A program made the position numbers and the translations under genes. The notes below the pieces were generated by a model, which was not told the DNA's origin, ran no database searches, and saw only the letters and a program-made list of their open reading frames with translations. Below, piece by piece: positions 8,421 to 15,078 of a DNA stretch of 38,548 nt (positions are counted from its first letter, which is position 1; the number at the start of each line of letters is the position of its first letter). Source of the stretch: Pseudoxanthomonas suwonensis (GTDB lineage Bacteria; Pseudomonadota; Gammaproteobacteria; Xanthomonadales; Xanthomonadaceae); assembly GCF_010093235.1 (NCBI RefSeq), contig NZ_PDWP01000030.1, positions 1 to 38,548 on the forward strand. The letters are read 5' to 3'.

Positions 8421-8984
8421 TTAGATCTTGCCGACCAGGTCCAGCGACGGAGCGATGGTCTTGGCGCCTTCCTTCCACTTGGCCGGGCAGACCTGGCCCG
8501 GGTTGGCGGCGACGAACTGGGCAGCCTTCAGCTTGCGCAGGGTCTCGGAGACGTCGCGGGCGATGGCGTTGTCGTGGATCTCGAGGGTCTTGATCACGCC
8601 TTCCGGGTTGATGATGAAGGTGCCGCGCAGGGCCAGGCCTTCTTCCTCGATGTGCACGCCGAAGGCGCGGGTCAGCTGGTGGGTCGGGTCGCCGACCAGC
8701 GGGAACTGGGCCTTGCCCACCGCCGGGGAGGTCTCGTGCCACACCTTGTGCGAGAAGTGGGTGTCGGTGGTCACGATGTAGACCTCGGCACCGGCCTTCG
8801 GGAACTCGGCGTAGTTGTTGGCGGCGTCCTCGACCTCGGTCGGGCAGTTAAAGGTGAAGGCAGCCGGCATGAAGATCACGACCGACCACTTGCCCTTCAG
8901 GTCGGCATCGGTGACTTCGATGAACTCGCCGTTGCGGAAGGCGTTGGCCTTGAAGGGCTGGACAGTGGTGTTGATCAGGGACAT
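8421..8984 (-). CDS. ahpC: Alkyl hydroperoxide reductase subunit C (2-Cys peroxiredoxin)
   Basis: 187 aa, the same length as E. coli AhpC. It reduces hydrogen peroxide and organic peroxides and is itself re-reduced by AhpF. The peroxidatic Cys47 sits in FTFNCPTE and the resolving Cys166 in NPGQVCPAKW, so this is a typical 2-Cys enzyme. GGTF...NPEGVIK and the late Trp are as expected. The ribosome binding site GAGAGG lies about 5 nt before the ATG, which chooses it over the longer open frame. It is divergent from prmC, with an OxyR-type operator in between, so peroxide induction is expected. Confidence 0.97.
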   Translation of the reverse strand: MSLINTTVQPFKANAFRNGEFIEVTDADLKGKWSVVIFMPAAFTFNCPTEVEDAANNYAEFPKAGAEVYIVTTDTHFSHKVWHETSPAVGKAQFPLVGDPTHQLTRAFGVHIEEEGLALRGTFIINPEGVIKTLEIHDNAIARDVSETLRKLKAAQFVAANPGQVCPAKWKEGAKTIAPSLDLVGKI

Positions 8985-9051
8985 GGGTCCTCTCTCGGGT
9001 TGGGGTGGAAAACTGAGTTGCCATGCTAGGCCGAGTTGATAGGCAGGGCAA

Positions 9052-9088
9052 ATCAATTAATAGAATTGAATAGATAGGCCTAGTCTAT
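9052..9088 (-). promoter_or_regulatory. OxyR-type operator upstream of ahpC
   Basis: ATAG (9074-9077), seven bases, CTAT (9085-9088) matches one half of the OxyR consensus ATAG-N7-CTAT-N7-ATAG-N7-CTAT exactly. The second half, spaced 7 bp away at 9052-9066, is degenerate (ATCA-N7-GAAT). The stretch 9050-9090 is strikingly AT-rich for this genome. It sits about 70-100 bp upstream of the ahpC ATG, where OxyR contacts polymerase. Confidence 0.7.
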
Positions 9089-9159
9089 TGTGTTCGCAGA
9101 ATTCTCATCGAGACCTGCGACCCATTGGCAACGATCCTGTCCTGGTTCATGGTGGCGCG

Positions 9160-9999
9160 ATGGAACAATCCCAAGCTCCCACCGCAAGAACACTCCTTGG
9201 CGAGGCCAATGGCCGGCTCCCGCGCGAGGACGCCGAACCCCTGTTGCTGCATGCGCTGGGCGAAGACCGTGCCTGGCTGTTCGCCCATGGCGACGACCCG
9301 GTATCCCCTGCGAAAGCCGAGGCCTATCGGGAGCTGGTCCGGCGACGCATGGCCGGGGAGCCGGTGGCCTACCTGACCGGCCACCGCGGCTTCTGGACCC
9401 TGGACCTGGAAACCACCCCCGAGACCCTGATCCCGCGCCCGGAAACCGAGCTGCTGGTCGAGCTGGCGCTGGAGCGCCTGCCGCCCGACGAGCCGGCAAG
9501 GGTGGCCGACCTGGGTCCCGGCACCGGCGCCATCGCCCTGGCCATCGCCAGCGAACGGCCGCTGGCGGCGGTGGTCGCCACCGACGTGGCCAAGAGCACC
9601 CTGGCGGTGGCGGTGCGTAACGCCCAGGCCAATGGCATCGGCAACGTCTGGTTCCGGCGCGGCGACTGGTGCCAGGCCCTGGGCCGCGACCGCTTCGACC
9701 TGATCGCCAGCAATCCGCCGTATATCGCCGAGGGCGATCCGCACCTGTCCCGGGGCGACCTGCGCCACGAGCCGGCGCGCGCGCTGGCTTCCGGCACCGA
9801 CGGACTGGATGCGATCCGCATCATCGTGGCGACCGCGCCGGACCACCTGGTCCCCGGAGGCTGGCTGCTGCTGGAGCACGGTTGCGACCAGGGCCCGGCG
9901 GTCCGCGCGGTGCTGGAACAGGCCGGCTTCGCCGACGTCGCCACCGCGCAGGACCTGGAGCAGCGCGACCGGGTGAGCCTGGGCCGTCGTCCGGGTTGA
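9160..9999 (+). CDS. prmC: Release factor glutamine methyltransferase PrmC (HemK)
   Basis: 279 aa. PrmC methylates the glutamine of the GGQ motif in release factors RF1 and RF2 using SAM. The N-terminal helical domain (1-75) ends in [13 protein letters not shown]. The SAM motif is [14 protein letters not shown] (residues 118-131), and the catalytic NPPY is at 185-188 within [14 protein letters not shown]. The ATG at 9160 gives the family-typical N-terminus; the frame is open further upstream, but that part runs through the ahpC promoter. In many bacteria prmC follows prfA; here prfA is about 19 kb away with hemA. Confidence 0.95.
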   Translation: MEQSQAPTARTLLGEANGRLPREDAEPLLLHALGEDRAWLFAHGDDPVSPAKAEAYRELVRRRMAGEPVAYLTGHRGFWTLDLETTPETLIPRPETELLVELALERLPPDEPARVADLGPGTGAIALAIASERPLAAVVATDVAKSTLAVAVRNAQANGIGNVWFRRGDWCQALGRDRFDLIASNPPYIAEGDPHLSRGDLRHEPARALASGTDGLDAIRIIVATAPDHLVPGGWLLLEHGCDQGPAVRAVLEQAGFADVATAQDLEQRDRVSLGRRPG

Positions 10000-10067
10000 G
10001 GGCGCGTCGCCGGGGCCGTCCGCGGGGCGCCCGATACAATGGGCGTTTTCCGCCGCAAGGAATCCGC

Positions 10068-11009
10068 ATGCGCAGCCTGTATCCCGAGATCGAACCGTAT
10101 TCGACCGGCGCCCTGAAGGTCGACGGTCGCCACGAGCTGTACTTCGAGGAGTGCGGCAATCCGGACGGCAAGCCGGTGGTGATGCTGCACGGCGGGCCCG
10201 GCGGCGGCTGCAGCCCGAAGATGCGGCGTTTCCATGATCCGGCCAGGTACCGCATCGTGCTGTTCGACCAGCGCGGCTCCGGTCGCTCGACCCCCCACGC
10301 GGACCTGGTGGACAACACCACCTGGGACCTGGTGGCCGACATCGAGAAGCTGCGCGAAAAGCTCGACATCGAGCGCTGGCAGGTGTTCGGCGGCAGCTGG
10401 GGTTCGACCCTGGCCCTGGCCTATGCCGAAACCCATCCGCAGCGGGTGACCGAACTGGTCCTGCGCGGCATCTTCATGCTGCGCCGCTGGGAGCTGGAGT
10501 GGTTCTACCAGGAAGGCGCCAACCGCCTGTTCCCCGATGCCTGGGAGCACTACATCAAGGCGATCCCGGAGGTCGAGCGCCACGACCTGATCTCCGCCTT
10601 CCACCGCCGCCTGACCAGCGGGGACGAGGCCACCCGCCTGGCGGCGGCCAGGGCCTGGAGCGTGTGGGAAGGCGCGACCAGCTTCCTGCACGTGGACGAC
10701 GACTTCGTCACCAGCCACGAGGATCCGCAGTTCGCCCTGGCCTTCGCCCGGATCGAGAACCACTACTTCGTCAATGGCGGATTCTTCGAGGTCGAGGACC
10801 AGCTGCTGCGCGACGCGCACCGCATCGCCGACATCCCCGGCGTGATCGTGCACGGCCGCTACGACGTGGTCTGCCCGTTGCAGAACGCGTGGGACCTGCA
10901 CAAGGCGTGGCCGAAGGCGAAGCTGGAGATCACGCCGGCCTCGGGCCACTCGGCGTTCGAGGCCGAGAACGTGGACGCGCTGGTGCGCGCGACCGACGCC
11001 TTCGCCTGA
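10068..11009 (+). CDS. pip: Proline iminopeptidase
   Basis: 313 aa, alpha/beta-hydrolase, peptidase family S33. It removes N-terminal proline from peptides in the cytoplasm. HGGPGGG (41-47) forms the oxyanion region and DQRGSGRS is the family signature. The catalytic triad reads Ser110 (GGSWGS), Asp266 (GRYDVV) and His294 (SGHSAF). A ribosome binding site, AAGGAA at 10057-10062, lies 5 nt before the ATG and a TACAAT (10035-10040) just upstream could be a -10 box. It faces a convergent lipoprotein gene. Confidence 0.95.
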   Translation: MRSLYPEIEPYSTGALKVDGRHELYFEECGNPDGKPVVMLHGGPGGGCSPKMRRFHDPARYRIVLFDQRGSGRSTPHADLVDNTTWDLVADIEKLREKLDIERWQVFGGSWGSTLALAYAETHPQRVTELVLRGIFMLRRWELEWFYQEGANRLFPDAWEHYIKAIPEVERHDLISAFHRRLTSGDEATRLAAARAWSVWEGATSFLHVDDDFVTSHEDPQFALAFARIENHYFVNGGFFEVEDQLLRDAHRIADIPGVIVHGRYDVVCPLQNAWDLHKAWPKAKLEITPASGHSAFEAENVDALVRATDAFA

Positions 11010-11041
11010 TGCTGCAAGGGGATGCCGCCGGTGGCGACGGC

Positions 11042-11770
11042 TCAGCCGCCGGGCGGCGGCTGGGTCGACGCAGGCTCCTGCACGGGCTGCTGTACCGGCG
11101 GCCGCGCGGGCGTGGCCGGCGGCGGCGCCGGCAGGTCCTCGACCCGCACCTGCGGCGGGACCAGTTCGCCCGGGGTCGGCTGCGCGAACTGCTGCACCGG
11201 GAACAGCATCGGCTGGGTCATGGCCGACGGGCGCGACGGACGCTCGATCTCCTCCGGCAGGAAGCGCTCGAGCACGTTGAAGAAGCGCTTGTAGAAGTTC
11301 GAATCCTGCAGCGTCTCGCTGGCCACCTTGACCAGCGAGTCTTCGATCGAGCCGATCGGCAGCGAGACCGAACCCAGCGCGCTCACGCCCAGGCTGGCGG
11401 AGGTGTTGCTGCGGCGGAGCACGTAACGGTCCTGGACCGCGTTGACGAACACCACCGTCTGCTGCTCGCCGCGCAGCTGCGGCATGCACACCGCGCGGAA
11501 CTCGACCTGTTCGTGGTTGTCCTCGGCCTGGAAGTACTTGCGCGCCTCGACCACGTCGGCCTCGGCGCGGCCGACCACGAAGCCCTGGCTGAGCAGGGCG
11601 CGGCGCGCGGCCTCGCAGGTCTGCGCCGGGGAATGGTCGAAGCTGCGCGAATACGTGTTCGAGGACTCGAAGGTCTCGAAGGCCGACCGCTTCGGCACGC
11701 CGCGACCCATGGCGCAGCCGGTCAGCAGGGCCAGCATGACGAGTGGAACAACGAGGCGATGGCCTGGCAT
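11042..11770 (-). CDS. DUF2242 family lipoprotein
   Basis: 242 aa. The N-terminal signal peptide ends in a lipobox, LLTGC, with the lipidated Cys at residue 19; the next residues are Ala-Met-Gly, so outer-membrane sorting is plausible. The core (35-170) holds SNTYSRSFDHSPAQTCEAAR, RRALLSQGFVVGRAEADVVEAR and the strand-rich EFRAVCMPQLRGEQQTVVFV, matching the uncharacterised DUF2242 family. The last ~50 residues are Pro/Gln-rich. The function is unknown. A longer upstream start would destroy the signal peptide and is rejected. Confidence 0.82.
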   Translation of the reverse strand: MPGHRLVVPLVMLALLTGCAMGRGVPKRSAFETFESSNTYSRSFDHSPAQTCEAARRALLSQGFVVGRAEADVVEARKYFQAEDNHEQVEFRAVCMPQLRGEQQTVVFVNAVQDRYVLRRSNTSASLGVSALGSVSLPIGSIEDSLVKVASETLQDSNFYKRFFNVLERFLPEEIERPSRPSAMTQPMLFPVQQFAQPTPGELVPPQVRVEDLPAPPPATPARPPVQQPVQEPASTQPPPGG

Positions 11771-11880
11771 GGTGACTCTGTGGAACAGGATGGCCGGGCG
11801 AGTATGCCGGAAGCGGGCGCCATGGGACGAGACGGAAGGAAACGGTTCCATCCGGCGATGGCCGCGCGTTGCCCGGGCGT

Positions 11881-12693
11881 TCAGTTGGTGAAGCGGGGCG
11901 CCAGCCCCGCCAGGATGCGCGCCAGCCGCTGCGCCCACATCTGCTGGCCGGCGTCGTCGGCGATCAGGTCCTGGCGGATCTCCAGTTCCACGTGCGCCAG
12001 CCCGCGCGCCTCGCCATGCACCGGGACCGCGTAGTCGCTGGTGGCGGTGACCGCGTACGGCTGGTTGTCGCCGACCACCAGGTCGCCTTCGCCCCGCAAC
12101 GCCTCGAGCAGGGCATGGGGCAGGGCGGTGTGGCGGTGGTAGAGCACGCCGCAATGCCAGGGGCGCTCGAAGCCGGCCATGGCCGGGGTGAAGCTGTGCA
12201 GGGTCGCCAGCAGGGTCGGACGGCCTTCGGCCGCGCGCTGGTCCAGCGCCTGCGCGATGCAGGCGTGGTAGGGCTGGAAGATCCCGCGCTGGCGCGCGGC
12301 GCGCGCGACGTCGTCCAGGCCGATGTTGGCCGGCACCGCGGTGCCGTCGCTGGCTTCCACGATCGAGGTCGGCGATTCCAGTGGCCGGTTGCAGTCGATC
12401 ACCAGCCGCGAATACGGCTGCAGGATGGTCCAGGCGTCGAGCAGGCCGGCCAGCCTGCGGGCGACGCCGGCGATGCCGATGTCCCAGCCGATGTGGCGGT
12501 CGATCTCGCCGGGCGGCAGGCCAAGGTCGCCCAGCGCGCGCGGGATCGCCTGGCCGGCGTGGTCGACCACGAACAGCCAGGGCGAGGCGCCCCGCGGGCG
12601 CAGCAGCTCCAGCGGCGCCGGGTCGCCGGGCTGCAGCAGGCCGGTGGCGTTGCCCAGGGCGTCAGAGGGCACGCGGGGTTCCGTCCAGTTCAT
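11881..12693 (-). CDS. N-formylglutamate amidohydrolase family protein
   Basis: 270 aa. The family (HutG/FGase type) hydrolyses N-formylglutamate to formate and glutamate at the end of one histidine-degradation route. Hallmarks: VVDHAGQAIPRALGDLGLP, DRHIGWDIGIAGVARRL, YSRLVIDCNRP, and LLATLHSFTPAMAG with the metal-type His. No hut gene is nearby; instead the gene begins inside the end of a Nudix hydrolase gene (32-nt overlap). Orphan members of this family may act on other N-formyl or N-acyl amino acids, so the substrate is open. Family call firm, reaction uncertain. Confidence 0.85.
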   Translation of the reverse strand: MNWTEPRVPSDALGNATGLLQPGDPAPLELLRPRGASPWLFVVDHAGQAIPRALGDLGLPPGEIDRHIGWDIGIAGVARRLAGLLDAWTILQPYSRLVIDCNRPLESPTSIVEASDGTAVPANIGLDDVARAARQRGIFQPYHACIAQALDQRAAEGRPTLLATLHSFTPAMAGFERPWHCGVLYHRHTALPHALLEALRGEGDLVVGDNQPYAVTATSDYAVPVHGEARGLAHVELEIRQDLIADDAGQQMWAQRLARILAGLAPRFTN

Positions 12694-13219
12694 GCTCGAT
12701 CATCCACAGCCCGGCCCAGAGCTTGGAATCCAGCTCGTAGCCTTCGCCCATCTTCTGGACCAGCCACGCCGCCGCGCCTGCGCGCGGGACCTCGTGCACG
12801 GTGATGTCCTCGGTCCCGTCGCCACCGCCCTCGCCGACCTTGCGCAGCCCGGTGGCGCGGACGAAGGCGACCTTCTCGCTGCTGGCGCCGGAGGAGGTGG
12901 GGCCGATCATCAGCACCTCGGCGCGCTCGGCGGTCCAGCCGGTCTCCTCTTCCAGCTCGCGGATCGCCGAGTCCTCGATCGATTCGCCGGCGTCGATGTC
13001 GCCGACCAGGCCGGCGGGCATCTCGATCGTGCGCGCCTGCAGCGGGATCCGGAACTGCTCGACGAACAGGATCCGGTCCTCCGGCGTGACCGCGATGATG
13101 ATCGCGGCCAGTCCGCCGGCATGGGTGCGCTCGGAGTATTCCCAGGTGCCGCGCACGACCATGCGCTGGTACCTGCCTTCGAAGACCACGCGCGGTGCGT
13201 TCTTGTCGTTGGTGTCCAT
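12662..13219 (-). CDS. Nudix hydrolase (ADP-ribose pyrophosphatase-like)
   Basis: 185 aa. The Nudix box is complete: GDIDAGESIEDSAIRELEEE then TGW, preceded by EMPAGLVG as in ADP-ribose/nucleotide-sugar hydrolases. LFVEQFRIPLQARTIEMPAG is the typical ADPRase lead-in strand. The C-terminus (EGYELDSKLWAGLWMIEHEL) is not one I recognise. It probably hydrolyses a nucleoside diphosphate linked to another group. Its last 32 nt overlap the following amidohydrolase gene, so the two are co-translated. This is the second Nudix gene of the window, distinct from nudE. Confidence 0.88.
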   Translation of the reverse strand: MDTNDKNAPRVVFEGRYQRMVVRGTWEYSERTHAGGLAAIIIAVTPEDRILFVEQFRIPLQARTIEMPAGLVGDIDAGESIEDSAIRELEEETGWTAERAEVLMIGPTSSGASSEKVAFVRATGLRKVGEGGGDGTEDITVHEVPRAGAAAWLVQKMGEGYELDSKLWAGLWMIEHELDGTPRAL

Positions 13220-13272
13220 GGGCCGATGCTAAGCGGGAAAGGACTGGGCGTCAGCCGCGCCTGCGGAACGGA

Positions 13273-14256
13273 TCAGGCCGGGGTGCCAGCCTGCCACGCC
13301 GGCGGCGGCGCGGGTTCCTCCAGGCCGGCCGCGATCCGCAGCCGGCGCCGGGTCATGGGCCCGAAGCGCAGCGTGGTGGCCAGGGCGTCCAGCATCTCCG
13401 GGTCGGCCTCGCCGCGTGGGGTGGCCGGCGCCGCGTAATCCAGCGGCGCATCGCAGGCGATGGTGGTCAGCTGGCGGAACAGCAGCGCCAGCTCGCGCTG
13501 TTCGCGCAGCCGCGCCGCGACCTGGGCGGCGCCGCGCAGGCGCAGGAAGGCGACCTCGTCCACCCGCGCCAGCAGCGCATCCAGGCTGCCGAAGTGGGAC
13601 AGCAGCACCGCCGCGGTCTTGGCGCCGATGCCGCCGACGCCGGGGATGTTGTCCACCGCGTCGCCGGTCAGGGCCAGGTAGTCGGCGATCTGGTGCGCGT
13701 GCACGCCGTGACGCGCCTTCACCCCCGCCGCGCCCCAGCGCAGGCCGCGGGCGAAGTCCCACTGCTCGTCGTGCTCGCCCAGCAGCTGCGACAGGTCCTT
13801 GTCGGCCGAGACGATCACCCCGCGGAAGCCGGCCGGGCGGGCGCGATGCAGCGCGGTGCCGATCAGGTCGTCGGCCTCGTACTCGGTATGCGCCAGCACG
13901 GCCAGGCCCAGCGCCGCGCACAGCGCCTTGCAATGGGCGAACTGGCGGCGCAGCTCGTCCGGGGCCGGCTCGCGGTTGCCCTTGTAGGCCGGGTAGATGC
14001 GGTGGCGGAAGCAGCTGTCCAGCGCCTCGTCGAAGGCGATGGCGATGTGGCCGGGACGCTCGCGTTCCAGCAGCTCCAGCAGGAACCGGGCGAAGCCATG
14101 CACGGCATTGGTCGGCCAGCCCTGGGCGTCGCGGAACTCGTCCGGCATCGAGTGCCAGGCGCGGAACACGTACAGGCTGGCGTCGACCAGGTACAGCGCC
14201 TCGCGCGGCGCGGCCGCCGGGGACGCTGGCACGACGCCGGCGCCGTCCAGGCTCAC
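13273..14256 (-). CDS. 5'-3' exonuclease (PolA N-terminal domain / Xni-like family)
   Basis: 327 aa from a GTG that overlaps the nitroreductase stop as GTGA. It corresponds to the flap/5'-3' exonuclease domain without a polymerase. Acidic metal-site motifs: LVDASLYVFRAWHS, IAFDEALDSCFRHRIYPAYK with GNREPAPDEL, YEADDLIGTAL, and VSADKDLSQLL. The helix-hairpin-helix LTGDAVDNIPGVGGIGAKTA follows at about residues 205-225. It probably trims 5' flaps in replication or repair. The reading frame continues very far upstream as a GC-rich antisense shadow, so the overlap with the upstream stop decides the start. Confidence 0.9.
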   Translation of the reverse strand: MSLDGAGVVPASPAAAPREALYLVDASLYVFRAWHSMPDEFRDAQGWPTNAVHGFARFLLELLERERPGHIAIAFDEALDSCFRHRIYPAYKGNREPAPDELRRQFAHCKALCAALGLAVLAHTEYEADDLIGTALHRARPAGFRGVIVSADKDLSQLLGEHDEQWDFARGLRWGAAGVKARHGVHAHQIADYLALTGDAVDNIPGVGGIGAKTAAVLLSHFGSLDALLARVDEVAFLRLRGAAQVAARLREQRELALLFRQLTTIACDAPLDYAAPATPRGEADPEMLDALATTLRFGPMTRRRLRIAAGLEEPAPPPAWQAGTPA

Positions 14257-14828
14257 GGGTTCCAGTCCGACAGCAGGACGCGCGGATCCGGGCGCTCGCG
14301 CTCGGGCGCTTCCATCCGGGGCGTGCCGATGTGGATGAAGCCGGCGATCCGTTCGCCTTCGCCCAGGCCCAGCAGGCGGGTGACCTCGGGATCGTAGGCC
14401 ATCCATGCCGTCAGCCACTGCGCGCCGAAGCCCAGCGCCTGGGCGGCCTGCAGGAGGGCGAAGCAGGCGCAGCCGGCGGTAAGCAGCTGTTCCTGCTCGG
14501 GCACCTTGTGCCCGGATTGCAGCCGGGCGATCACCGCCACCACCAGCGGGGCACGGGAGAAGCGCAGCCGGTCCTTCTCGACCGCCGCCGCCGGCGCGTC
14601 CGGGTCGCGCTGCAGGGTCCGGGCGGCCAGGAACTCGCCGAGGGCATGGCGCGCGTCCCCGGCGATGCGCAGGAAGCGGAACGGCACCAGCTTGCCGTGG
14701 TCCGGGACCCGCACCGCCGACTGGAGCATGCGCAGCAAGGTGGCTTCGTCGGGGCCGGGCTCGCCCAGCTGCATGGACGGGACGGAACGGCGCTGGTCCA
14801 GCGCCTCCAGGGCGGGGGATATGGGCAT
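14253..14828 (-). CDS. Nitroreductase family protein (YdjA-like)
   Basis: 191 aa, one flavin reductase domain. The opening ALEALDQRRSVPSMQLGEPG contributes the FMN-phosphate site, with QSAVRVPDHGKLVPFRFLRI next and AALQALGFGAQWLTAW plus GFIHIGTP near the end. Proteins of this small type bind FMN and reduce nitro or other electrophilic substrates with NAD(P)H; the physiological substrate is unknown. It is the first gene of the nitroreductase-exonuclease pair. A TATAAT box (14870-14875, minus) about 45 bp upstream is a likely -10. Confidence 0.86.
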   Translation of the reverse strand: MPISPALEALDQRRSVPSMQLGEPGPDEATLLRMLQSAVRVPDHGKLVPFRFLRIAGDARHALGEFLAARTLQRDPDAPAAAVEKDRLRFSRAPLVVAVIARLQSGHKVPEQEQLLTAGCACFALLQAAQALGFGAQWLTAWMAYDPEVTRLLGLGEGERIAGFIHIGTPRMEAPERERPDPRVLLSDWNP

Positions 14829-14869
14829 CTGGCTCGTGTACGGGGGCGGCCGCGCCGCCGAAGTTGTTG

Positions 14870-14875
14870 ATTATA
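14870..14875 (-). promoter_or_regulatory. -10 box of the nitroreductase-exonuclease unit
   Basis: Perfect TATAAT on the minus strand 41 nt upstream of the nitroreductase ATG. No good TTGACA lies 16-18 bp further upstream. The rest of the divergent gap to the DUF1631 gene (14829-15078) shows no other clear element. Confidence 0.5.
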
Positions 14876-15078
14876 GGCACCCGGTTCGACCGGTCGTCGG
14901 AATGTGGACGGCCCGCGAAGAGGCTTGCCGCACGGACTGTTAAAGTTCCTGACCGGCAACCTGAAGTGCCTACCTGATCACGGTTACGCATGGCGGCAGG
15001 ACGTACGATTCGGGAGCGGTTAGGGAGCCGCCCCCCAAAGTCGAACGTCTCCGACCTGCGTGCCGGAGCCCCACGCGC

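Noticed and set aside
9996-10040. TTGAGG and TACAAT as a promoter for pip
   Set aside because: Spacing is 33 bp, far from 16-18; only the -10-like box is mentioned in the pip entry.
9369-11489. A 706-residue minus-strand frame opposite prmC and pip
   Set aside because: Compositionally biased antisense shadow; both opposite genes are intact.
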